From Trachythela sp. YZ-2020 (taxonomy: Eukaryota > Cnidaria > Anthozoa > Malacalcyonacea > Clavulariidae), in NCBI GenBank assembly GCA_016169945.1, contig JADLSH010000285.1, positions 310,001 to 374,000 of the forward strand: a DNA stretch of 64,000 nucleotides. The letters are read 5' to 3'. The position numbers were made by a program, and so were the translations under genes. How positions within the stretch are numbered: the stretch's first letter is position 1; each line of letters begins with the position of its first letter. The notes below the pieces were generated by a model. It was not told the DNA's origin. It searched no databases and saw nothing but the letters and a program-made list of their open reading frames with translations. This document shows, piece by piece, positions 55,158 through 64,000 of this stretch.

Positions 55158-55619
55158 TAACTGTAAGACATAAGTGTCTATTATTCAATACAAGTTACTA
55201 AGAAATGAGTCGCAACTCAAGTTTGTGTTCACGGGCGATTTATTTAGCCGTAAATGTTCTTATATGATATCAAACGTTGAATAAAGTGTAATAATGTGAA
55301 TTAGTAAGATTTAAAAGTGTTTACTAGTGGGTTTTTTTGCGATTTTTGCTATTGCCTGCTGACTTCATCGTCTGTCGATTGTCGGCTATGCTATTGTCAG
55401 CTTATTTCAGGAGGTGTATATATTAACTATGACTGCACGCATATTTTGTACCGCATTAGACAATATCAAGTCGATTGTTGTTGAAGAAGATTCCGTAATA
55501 CGAGTGCATGTCTTTATGACTTCCTGATTCACAACTGCCATGCACGTACAATACCACTGTACTGCGTCTTCAAGAAAATTACAAATAATTTGCTGAAGTG
55601 ACCTTCATTTATAAGGATT

Positions 55620-56251
55620 ATGATTCTGGAAGAGTTAGTTGCTAGTTTTGTGTCACTTGCGTCGAGATTTGTAATTCAACCACCGGCGATATCTCGAGAA
55701 AATCTACAAAGAGACTACATGTTGATGTCGGAAGAAAATAATGAACGAGACCAAGTATGCGATGGCTTAATACACCGTGAGTACGAGCAAGAGCCACAGC
55801 CCGAAGTGCCATACTACGAAGAAAATCCATCTGTTTTGCTTGAAGCTCATGGACAACCGATGCGAAACATCTGTGAATCATTTCTCCGAAGTTGTAAGGC
55901 CAATATCGGGTTACTGATGGCGGTTGTTTTTATATTAGGTTTGATCACGGTTGGGATTGTCTTTCTTGATTTGAATACGACAGACGTGTGTATGGAATGG
56001 ATGCATAACAATCTCAAAGTTCCATCACACATGCAAACGCTACAAATGGTTGGAATGTCTGTGAAGTTACTGCCGTTGTTTACATGGTTTTCGGTATGCG
56101 TTACCATGTTGTGGGGTTTCAGAGAGTTCAAGAAGAATTATCTATGTGGCTTATGTGTCTGTCAGTTGGTAACGGGATTCATAGCCTGTGTTTATAAAAT
56201 TGTTGTGTTTGATAAAATAGCAACTAACATTGATCACAATCTGCAATACAG
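55620..56251 (+). CDS. First exon of a multi-pass membrane protein, ~210 aa
   Basis: The frame opens at an ATG after a run of non-coding DNA and ends at a good splice donor, CAATACAG|GTTAGTG; reading through adds only LV before a stop, so an exon end is more likely than a protein end. A cytosolic-looking N-terminal region of about 90 residues contains QEPQPEVPYYEENP, with possible tyrosine motifs. Three hydrophobic segments follow: residues ~95-118 (LLMAVVFILGLITVGIVFLD), ~143-165 (SVKLLPLFTWFSVCVTMLWG) and ~173-194 (YLCGLCVCQLVTGFIACVYK). A fourth pass may lie in the next exon. Family not recognised. No continuation exon could be supported downstream. Confidence 0.6.
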
Positions 56252-56507
56252 GTTAGTGTAATAATGCACCTATCAATATTAAAGCAGAAGGGTGGTGGGG
56301 AGGGGGTGAGGGCGCCATGGGGCATTTAATGACAAATGCCATCCCCAATGTCGGGCGTTTTCTCGTTGAGAACAGCCCAAGGCTGGCGACATTTTAAAAT
56401 CAGCTGTGACCACAAGCTTCCCAGGCTCTGTGTTTGTTTATAAATCACATATAACGGGTAAATGTTTACTGGTGTAAAGATAAAAAACGTCATAAAATTA
56501 ACTTCCT

Positions 56508-57162
56508 TAGCCACTTTGTTATTGACTTGTTCAGTGTGTTTACTCTTGTAGATAAATAATACCTAGAACTGACCACGTTGCCAGCAAAACACCTGTTTTT
56601 CACCGTATTCGCTGTCTTTCAACGTAAATTTCTCTTTCAAAATCGCTTCGACCGCCGTGTTTTCGATGCAAGCACAAGTATTCATACTCATTCTTTCTTC
56701 TAAACGTTAAAGCTTCGACCGAGCATAATTTTTCGACAAATTATTGAGCCGAAATATTGGCGTTCCTTGACAAAATGGGCGTTCCAGCTACTGTTCCTCC
56801 CCTTGCTAGTCGCATGTTTGTCACGATTTCATGTTTGGCATGTTTGTCAACGCCCATTTCTCGGGTCATTGTGTCTTAGTCACATTTTTCAACGACGAAT
56901 TTCAGTCGAAATATTGCAACAATTTGTCGAAATGTTATGCTACCGGCTCGGTCAAAGCTTTAACGTTTAGAAGGAAGAATGAGTAAGAATGCTTGTATTT
57001 GTATAAAAAAGCGGCGGTCGAAGGGATTTTGAAAGAGAAATTTAAGTTCAAAGACAACGAATATGGTGAATATCAGGTGTTTTGTCTGCTACGTGGTCAA
57101 CCTTGGTGTTATTTATCTACAAGAGTAGACACACTCAACGACTACAACGAGTCAATAACAAA
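56508..57162. repeat. Large inverted repeat with coding-like arms
   Basis: Left arm about 56508-56790, right arm about 56860-57162, diverged by perhaps a fifth, around a ~70-bp centre. On the minus strand the left arm has a 42-codon ATG-started frame with NTAVEAILKEKFTLKDSEYG; the right arm, on the plus strand, has AAVEGILKEKFKFKDNEYGE. The protein phrases align without gaps. The DNA next to both ends in (C/T)TAG(C/A)CACTTTGTTATTGAC. It may be an inverted duplication of a short exon or a fold-back element. Confidence 0.6.
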
Positions 57163-57685
57163 GTGTCTAAGTGTATTGGATTGTTGCATTTATTATCGCT
57201 GCGATCGCTTCTTGGACGATCTCAATTTGTTATGTTTAGTAAGCCTGCGTTCCGCAGCGGTAAAGAGACGGAACATGCGCGAGAGGAGATTTACGGCTTG
57301 CGAAGAAGAAAAAGTGTTTTACCCAGCTTATACGTTGCGACTATTAAATCTATATTGTAAACAGTATGGATATAGTATTTTATATAAACTGTATATAGAA
57401 GACTTACTAGAAAATTGTGTAAAATGAGAAATAAAATTAATTTACCTTTACTACAAAGTGTATCTAAGTTTTATGCGTTGGTTTGGATGTGATTTGAGCC
57501 TGTCGCGGTTTGAACATAAATTATATGACACAGAGTGTAAGGGAAAGGGAAAGGGAAAGGCAGGAAACTGGCGCCCTCTCAGACACGCACATCGACTCCA
57601 CAAATCGTTTTCGTTTCACCAAGTAGTTCACCAAAACGCCACAAAATTAACAGGTCCATAAAGCCAAATGAATTTCTAATAACAT
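57163..57685. other. Mostly unassigned
   Basis: The 144-codon plus-strand frame starting at 56993 extends here to 57427 but has no recognisable domain beyond the repeat arm. A GGGAAA run (about 57540-57562) follows. Confidence 0.35.
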
Positions 57686-57808
57686 ATATTATTATTATTA
57701 TTATTAATTATTATTATTATTAAACACTGTATGTTCCCCAAAGGGCTTTTCAACATACACTTACAAATAAATTAATTAAACTATACTATCAAAATCTATA
57801 TAAAACTA

Positions 57809-58216
57809 TTATAAATCTGATGATTTAAAATTTAAAAGATGTTTTTTTAGTTTTTTCTTAAAACCTTTAAGTTCTGAAATGTTTTTTAGATCATCGTCTA
57901 TTTCGTTCCATATTTTAACTGCACGATAATAAAAAGTTCTCTGTCCAGTAGCTGTTTTATAACTTGGAATGTCTAAATTGTGATTATTTCTAGTTTGACA
58001 GTTATGGATGTCAGATCGCTTTATGAATTTCTTTGTGAGATAGCTTGGCGCAAGGTTGTTAAGGCATTTGTAAGCCATCACCGCGTCTTTATAAATGAGT
58101 AAATTATCGATAGTTAACCATTTGAGTTGTTGAAAACCTGGTGTCACATGATCAAATTTTTTAATATTCGTAATAATTCGGCATGCAAAGTTTTGGACTG
58201 TTTGCATTTTCTTCAA
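57809..58216 (-). pseudogene. C-terminal part of LINE ORF2, separated by a frame break
   Basis: Continues the ORF2 of the same LINE after an insertion: MQTVQNFACRIITNIKKFDH, LTIDNLLIYKDAVMAYKCLN and RTFYYRAVKIWNEID, a typical CR1/L2 ORF2 tail ending near the 3' end of the element. The bases at about 58,220-58,310 also code in this frame (KETLSLLIEALVINKLLYCS). Confidence 0.85.
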
Positions 58217-58307
58217 ATTTCTGGATGAAGTATTGGCCCATACATTAGAACAATATAACAGCTTGTTTATTACCAGTGCTTCAATAAGTAATGATAACGT
58301 TTCTTTA

Positions 58308-60473
58308 TCATAGGCTGCTAGGCATTTTTAACCTTCTACGGTTATTTCTGGTGGCCAGAAATCCTACAAAATTTAAATTTAATATGTAAATAGACTTTAA
58401 AAAAAGGGATAAATAAAAATACTTCTTCTCCTTTACTCTGTTGCTTTGGCATAATCTATTAATGCACGTAGATGATAGTTTAGAGATATGTTCATCATAA
58501 GAAAGATGTAAGTCTAGATGCATACCCAGATCTTTAGCAACTGGTACTGGCCTAAGAGTTTCACCGAGAAATTTCAGACTAATTGTTGTTGGTAAATTCT
58601 GTAACATTGATCGTGTTCCTACCAAGAGGAATTTAGTCTTGTTGGGATTTATTAACAATTGATGTTCCAGGCACCATTTTGCGGTGTTATGCAAATCATT
58701 TTCTAATTTAAGGATTGCCTGTTGTATGTCTTCGACTAGAAATGCAAGGTGGAGTTTTGAATCATCAACGTAAGAGTCTAGATTACTTGAGATCGTTATA
58801 GCAGGTAGATCGTTGACATAAATTCCAAACAAAAATGGTGACAGAATGGAGCCTTGAGGCACTCCATGAGTTAGTGCTATGACTGGAGAAATGGTTGACC
58901 TTATCCGTACATATTGTGTTCTGCCCGATAAATAACTTTCAAACCATTTGATTGCTGGTGGTGACGCTCCTACGCATTTTAACTTATGCAGGAGGATCTT
59001 GTGATTGATGCTGTCATAAGCTTTAGACAAGTCTAATAAAACAAGAGCTGTTACATGTTTGTTGTCCATAGCTTCCAACATCTTATCCGTAATAAAAATG
59101 TTTAAAGTTTCTGTTGAGTGGTGTTTCCTATTTCCATTTTGATGTGGTGATAAGCGTTGGTTTCCTGTTATATATGACCCAAATTGATCAAGTGCAACTC
59201 TTTCACAGACCTTTGATAAAACCTCTAAAAGGGAGAGGGGTCGATTGTTGGACGGAGTCTCATGATCGCCATCTTTAAGCAAAGGTATCACTTCCGATAA
59301 TTTCCATAAGTCAGGAAACACACCTGACTGAAAGGAACAGTTAATTATGTTCGTGAGAGGTCCCAAGATGACGGGTAAACAATCTTTGACGACACCCATG
59401 CTTAACTTGTCAGGCCCCGGTGATTTGTTTCTAGGCATATCTGTAATAATTCGTCGAATTTTTGAACAAGTAACCGGTTCAAAATTAAACTGTTCTTCCA
59501 TAGGATAGGATACGTCGTTCAACAGGGGGTCAGATAGCACAATATTATTTTTGTTTGCTAGGTCTAAAGCTGCGGTGGCAGTGATTTTACCGACTGAAGT
59601 AAAATATTTGTTAAAGTCTTCAACAACCGTCTTGAGTTCTTTCGTATAAAAGTGTTTTTCCTTCTCTTTCACAGGTATCGAATTGTTTATTATTTTCCAA
59701 AGTGAACCTGGATTGTTCTTGTTAGCTTTAACTTCATCGGATAAATGATTTATTGATGACTCCTTCAGTATAACTTTAACTTTATTACGAGATTCTCTGT
59801 ACTTTTCCCAATCCCTCTTACAACGTGATTTTAAAAATCTCTGATGTAATTTGTCTCGAGTTGTCATAAGTTCTTTCGTGTCTGGCGTAACGAATGTGTT
59901 AGTACGGCTCCTAATTTTGATTGTTTTAATTGGTGCGTGGAGGTTTAATGTTGATTGAATCGTTTCCTTAAGTGCTTTAGTTTTTGCGTTTACATCTGCT
60001 TCGGTAAATATCGATAACAAACAATCAGATTTCGTAGCCAGATCAGTGGAAAATACTGTAGGATCATAATTTCTGTAACTTCTCACCGTGATATACGTAG
60101 GGGGTATCTTTGGGACCTTCAGTTTCGTTATTACATAAATTGGAAAATGATCGCTGATTGAGGAATGTAAAACTCCACTTTCGAGGATTGCGGCTTCTGT
60201 AGAAACTAATATAATATCAATAAGCGATTGCGACGTGTCTGTAATCCTTGTTGGATCCTTTATTATTTGCTTGAGATTTACATCATCACAAAGTTCTGTA
60301 ATAACTCTTTTTTCAGGGCCCTCTTTCAATAAGTTACAGTTCAAATCACCAAGAATAAAAATTGGTTTGTTCATAGTGAGTGCCTGTATATAATTTGGTC
60401 TGAGATCGTCCTGAATACAATTAAGCGGGCTATCAGGTGGTCTATAGGTCACGCATATTATTATTGTCTTCAT
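58308..60473 (-). CDS. LINE ORF2: partial endonuclease and reverse transcriptase, 721 codons
   Basis: Endonuclease residues 1-125 carry VTYRPPDSP, FILGDLNCNLL (catalytic Asp-x-Asn) and SISDHFPIYV (the SDH motif); the first half of the domain is missing. The RT finger has NKSPGPDKLSMGVVKD. Motif A is LLDLSKAYDSINHKI (~479), motif B is GVPQGSILSPFLFGIYVNDL (~533) and motif C is YVDD (~564), a less common variant of FADD. After NRVK (near 58,430) about 120 bp of foreign sequence (FVGFLATRNNRRRLKMPSSL) breaks the frame; the normal C-terminus resumes at 58,310. The protein is therefore probably inactive, though the RT core is intact. Confidence 0.9.
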   Translation of the reverse strand: MKTIIICVTYRPPDSPLNCIQDDLRPNYIQALTMNKPIFILGDLNCNLLKEGPEKRVITELCDDVNLKQIIKDPTRITDTSQSLIDIILVSTEAAILESGVLHSSISDHFPIYVITKLKVPKIPPTYITVRSYRNYDPTVFSTDLATKSDCLLSIFTEADVNAKTKALKETIQSTLNLHAPIKTIKIRSRTNTFVTPDTKELMTTRDKLHQRFLKSRCKRDWEKYRESRNKVKVILKESSINHLSDEVKANKNNPGSLWKIINNSIPVKEKEKHFYTKELKTVVEDFNKYFTSVGKITATAALDLANKNNIVLSDPLLNDVSYPMEEQFNFEPVTCSKIRRIITDMPRNKSPGPDKLSMGVVKDCLPVILGPLTNIINCSFQSGVFPDLWKLSEVIPLLKDGDHETPSNNRPLSLLEVLSKVCERVALDQFGSYITGNQRLSPHQNGNRKHHSTETLNIFITDKMLEAMDNKHVTALVLLDLSKAYDSINHKILLHKLKCVGASPPAIKWFESYLSGRTQYVRIRSTISPVIALTHGVPQGSILSPFLFGIYVNDLPAITISSNLDSYVDDSKLHLAFLVEDIQQAILKLENDLHNTAKWCLEHQLLINPNKTKFLLVGTRSMLQNLPTTISLKFLGETLRPVPVAKDLGMHLDLHLSYDEHISKLSSTCINRLCQSNRVKEKKYFYLSLFLKSIYILNLNFVGFLATRNNRRRLKMPSSL

Positions 60474-60540
60474 CTTCTTATATATGTCTATATCGTCTTC
60501 AGCAAAAACAAAGTAGATTTAGTCGGATATAAATCGAATA

Positions 60541-60815
60541 TTATGCCATTATTTGACAATTATATCTGAACTTTGAAGACTCTTCCCTTACTACCGGCCG
60601 TTGAACACCTCGCGAGAGCTCGCGAATTCGAATTACACGCTTCAACATAATTGCTCGATCCAAATCGCTTCCACGCGAGTAATTCGATCGACCAATTATG
60701 TTGATGAAGTGTGTAAATTATATTCGAATTCGCGAGCTCTCGCGAAGTGTTCAACGGACGGTAGTAAGGGAGGAGTCTTCAAAATTCAGATATTGTCAAA
60801 TAATGGCATAATATT
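60541..60815. repeat. Palindromic element, ~275 bp
   Basis: ATTATGCCATTATTTGACAA and TCGCGAGAGCTCGCGAATTC on the left have inverted partners GAATTCGCGAGCTCTCGCGA and TTGTCAAATAATGGCATAAT on the right. Arms are about 115 bp. It abuts the truncated 5' end of the LINE on its left. Open frames on both strands across it are palindrome by-products. Confidence 0.8.
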
Positions 60816-61155
60816 CGCCTCTGGACACCTGATCGGAACCTACAACAGAGATTGCGATTATGATATTTTACAGGATGTGATGATCGAACTTGAGAAAGTA
60901 TTTGATGATTTTTGCATTGTAAATGAGGAATTTGAAATCATTGTATCTGAAGAAAAACACGCTCAGCACTGCGTAGTAAATGGTGAGGATATTAAAACCT
61001 ACAGAGACAATATAAATGGATGCTATCAAGAAGCTAGGAGTGTGTTTGTTAGTGTAAACACGTCTTTCAAAAATGCATACGAAAGCGTCAATATGCGATA
61101 CATATTGCCCAGCGGTTATTCCTGTGAGATTGTCCAAAATCTGTCGATTACATGA
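60816..61155 (+). other. Coding-like frame of unknown origin
   Basis: An open frame continuing out of the palindrome for about 113 codons (GHLIGTYNRDCDYDILQDVM, FCIVNEEFEIIVSEEKHAQH, NMRYILPSGYSCEI). Amino-acid composition is balanced and protein-like, but no family is recognised and no start or splice site supports it clearly. Confidence 0.3.
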
Positions 61156-63203
61156 AGTATTCAGGCATATCCTTTCAAAATGGCGGATAAACATTATGAA
61201 ACATGCGGCTAAATCGAGAGTTTGCACAAGCGCCGCCATCTTGAATTCTAACCGAGTTGGGGCTTGGGTACGGCCACACGACAATCGCGTGATCTCCACG
61301 AGATTGCGTGGAGTCTTGGCGCAAAATATAAAAATATCAATGATGTGGCTAAAAATGCAAATTTTTTTCATCGTTTGCCCGATTGCTCGTTCGAATAAAC
61401 TCTGCTGCGTTAAAGCGAATTATTTTCTCAGTATTTGCCTCTCTGATCGCGTTATTATTCAAGAAAACAAAATGTGGAACAGTGAGACAAGGGTAAGTTT
61501 ATATATGACCTCTAATTTGTCAATATATCCTCACAAGTGTTTACAAATAATACGGAAATTATAGCTTTGAGCTTGTTCCACGTGCTTTATACAACCGGCC
61601 TACGTTATTGTTTTTCACGCAGTATTTTCTTTTAATTTTTTACTACTTTTGGACTCTTTAGGCAATAAAGTCCGAATTTAATGTGATTTCAGTGATAGTT
61701 AATATTTAAAATATTTAATATTTAAAGTAGAATACAATGTTCAACTGGAGTATACAAATGATGCTATATAAGACAATTTCAACATCATACATGTTATTTT
61801 AACAGGATTAAATGCTATTTACAGGTATATCTTTTCTCAAAAGTTCCAAGAGGCTGGCATCGTCTAACCTTAATCAGTCGAGGGTTAGCATTGGTTAACA
61901 TACGAATATTCACTGTCGAAATTGTGTTTTTCTTACTTTTTGAAGGCCCTGGATACTAGATTGATTTAATTAGATCCCAGATTTCCGCGCGCTTAAATTC
62001 AAGATGGCGGCGCTGGTGCCAACCACTGATCTGAAAATATAGTACCTGGATTGAGCTTCTATACCTGTTAAAATTGAAGCCAGTTTTGGATTTGGCGGCC
62101 AGTGACAACCAATGGCCGTCGTACAAGGAGTGCAGTTGAAGAAATTTGAAGAAAATATTTTCAATTTGCGCTGTGTTGGGCGATGGATTTATTGAAGTTT
62201 AATTGGAAATATGTAGAGGAGTTGGTATATTGTTAAAAGTCACCGATTTGGTTTGATTTTTAGGGCGTTTCTCGGCGAAAAAACTGTTCGCGTGTATATG
62301 TTGTTGTCAGCCATGAGTGAGCATATTCACGTGAAAACGTTACAACAGGTATTTTAAGCTTGAATCTGTGCAGAGGAAGCAGGGGTGGTGCAAGTGGCGA
62401 ATACATGCTCTGTTGGAAACCCCAGGCTCTATTGGGGAATATACAAATATATCAGGGATTGTCATATTCAGTTACTGTGTTTGAGCTACAAACCATATAA
62501 TATATATATGTTATTTACCGATTGCGAGGTCCGGATGAGAAGAACTGTGCCCGAGGTCTTGAAAACGGCAAAAAAACATAGTTTCTGTAAAAATGTACAC
62601 GATATTTTTTAAATATGGCAGCAGAAAAGCATAGGAATGAAAGATTTTGCCGGCCTGGTTTTCTGGTATTCAATGTTGCTTCCACAAAGATATCTTCGTG
62701 TTTACTTGCTTTTGCCATAAAAAACTCATAATGTGAATCATGCAGTGAATGCATGTGTTTTGACTTCGATCAACGCTTTCTACTAAAACTGGACAATGAA
62801 CAAGGTATGCTGTAATTTGTTTCTGGTCGTTTCACGATAAAAAACATATAACCTCAACTTTGTTTGCCAAGGGCCAAGGCTTTAATTTTTTTTGTTTACA
62901 ATATGTATACGAAAAGTACTTTAACAAATGGGCAGAAAAATCATGTTTTCACTACAGTTGGTCCATGTTTTTAAGTTTTATGTATGATATCTGTTTAAAC
63001 TGTATTTTTTTAACTTTAATGTGCCCAAATACTGAAATACATGAGCATTTAAAACAAATGTATTAGTTTTCTCGGCGCATCGTGCTTATTATGAAGCCTT
63101 TAGAGTTGATGCAATTCATTTTTGTACTCTAACTATCGTTAGGCTAGCTTTTTTAACTTTTTGGGTAGATTTTTTAATCTAAAAATTGTTTCACTCCTGT
63201 GTT
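61156..63203. other. No gene supported
   Basis: Two inverted copies of AATTCAAGATGGCGGCGCT (about 61,229-61,247 minus and 61,994-62,012 plus) each contain AAGATGGCGGC, the YY1-type motif found at many animal transcription starts. They could be ends of a repeat or promoter elements. No coding region was recognised. Confidence 0.4.
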
Positions 63204-64000
63204 TTGTCGCGTAATCCAGAGCGGGCCGGATGAGTTTCAGAGCGGGCCGGATGCAAAAATCCGGACCGCTCTGAAACGCTCGCTAGCCAATCAGATTGCT
63301 TTATTTTCATAGATAAAAAATAAGCATTAATTAAGTCTTGGTTCAAAATTAATAGAATCCCTTTCCAGAATCTGAATTATTTTTCAGTATCCAACTGGGT
63401 TACCCATTCCTGACCCATCTCATTGTTACAAGTAACAATAATAATAGGTTATTGACCGAGCGTGAGGTCTGTACAGGGGAATATCGGACCGAGGTTTTTT
63501 TCAGTACGGACCAAGCGAGCGCGGTCCGTACTAAAAAACAGAGGTCCGATATTTCACTGTACAGACCGAACAATCGAGGTCAATAAACTGTTTATTATAT
63601 GGCTCTTGAGATTGATTCTGAAATTAATTAAGGCATAAACAAGAACATTTTTTCGAACAACGACGGTTGTTTGTCAGTTTGGCACTTTGGCTTCCATAAC
63701 GATGGGCATTGTTTTTTTTTGTTTTATTAATTGCAAATTTTTACAATTTTTAAAATATTTAAAATAAATATGTTTAAATATTTTTTAATCCGGGACACCG
63801 GTCCAGATAACTAGTTATCCGGACCACGGTCCGGATACGGCTTTTATCGGACCGCTCGCTAGCCAATCAGAACCGCGGATTTCATAAAACCATATAATAA
63901 TAACGCAATCTGATTGGCTAGCGAGCGTTTCAGAGCGGTCCGGATTTTTGCACCCGGCCCGCTCTGAAACTCATCCGTCCCGCTCTGGCTTACGCGACAA
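63204..64000. mobile_element. Long-TIR palindromic element reaching the window edge
   Basis: The ~100-bp left arm (from TTGTCGCGTAA at 63204 to about 63305) is matched almost perfectly by the last ~100 bp of the window. Shared phrases include CCGGATGAGTTTCAGAGCGG, GCAAAAATCCGGACCGCTCT and CGCTCGCTAGCCAATCAGAT. A second hairpin with TATTGACC(G/T)(A/C)G and GGTCCGATATT arms lies at about 63,447-63,600. No ORF. The element may end at or beyond base 64000. Confidence 0.8.

Larger units (their letters stand above)
57686..60480 (-). mobile_element. 5'-truncated CR1/L2-like LINE
   Basis: Minus-strand element ending in an ATT/TAA microsatellite at 57686-57724, as is usual for 3' ends of this group. 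It starts within the endonuclease domain near 60,475. The body is the youngest-looking LINE in the window: most of ORF2 is open. Confidence 0.85.

Noticed and set aside
58325..58445. An intron in the LINE ORF2
   Set aside because: A GTAAAG...TTTTGTAG pair exists on the minus strand, but removing it does not restore the ORF2 frame; an insertion explains it better.
60601..61371. Proteins of 184 (plus) and 167 (minus) codons
   Set aside because: The first starts on a TTG inside a palindrome, the second overlaps it antisense; only the downstream part of the first is kept as a weak coding-like stretch.

Overview
This is an AT-rich stretch of animal genome, most likely a cnidarian or similar invertebrate. 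The inference rests on CR1/L2-type LINEs, a tRNA-derived SINE, hAT/mariner/TTAA-type DNA transposons, GT-AG introns and a decayed nucleotidyltransferase-TPR gene of a kind I associate with cnidarian genomes. No species-level marker is visible. Most of the window is repeats, many nested inside one another. Only two loci look like possible host genes: a helical protein of unknown family at about 26.65-27.67 kb, and the first exon of a three-pass membrane protein at 55.62-56.25 kb.

Layout. 0-4.7 kb: palindromic MITE-like repeats, a candidate solo LTR, a 7-mer microsatellite. 4.77-8.71 kb: a 3.9-kb hAT-type element with an exact 8-bp target duplication; it holds two tandem ~1-kb units whose ends change together, and a nested AGTTAA-rich MITE. 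9.3-17.0 kb: a decayed CR1/L2-like LINE on the minus strand (ORF1 with an SGNH-esterase-like domain, ORF2 with endonuclease and RT), split in its endonuclease by a 4.16-kb inverted-repeat DNA element with AACG-dense ends. 17.7-19.0 kb: another LINE RT remnant split by a 177-bp MITE with a 9-bp target duplication. 19.2-20.3 kb: a SINE split by an 814-bp TTAA-flanked element. 20.8-29.0 kb: an hAT-type MITE, several hairpins and tandem repeats, and the helical-protein locus. 29.1-30.5 kb: a LINE fragment.

31.3-39.8 kb is an imperfect inverted duplication. Near its centre sits the most notable item: a 4.39-kb TTAA-flanked transposon with perfect 17-bp terminal inverted repeats. It encodes a small protein and a large protein joining a Mutator-like DDE transposase domain to a DEDDh exonuclease domain. 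The large gene has one in-frame TAA just before the presumed catalytic Glu and a late +1 frameshift. The right arm of the duplication carries a mariner-like element that itself contains a 210-bp MITE and a LINE.

39.8-41.7 kb: the nucleotidyltransferase-TPR pseudogene. 41.8-43.2 kb: a third relative of the covarying-end units. 45.3-49.7 kb: remains of a Maverick/Polinton-type (adintovirus-like) element: zinc fingers, a family-B polymerase exonuclease segment, an intact 239-aa ORF and an adenain-like protease fragment on the opposite strand. 49.9-55.2 kb: direct repeats, a LINE scrap, and a satellite-like array. 55.6-57.2 kb: the membrane-protein exon, then a large inverted repeat with coding-like arms. 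57.7-60.5 kb: a 5'-truncated LINE with a largely open 721-codon ORF. 60.5-64 kb: two more palindromic elements, the last reaching the window end.
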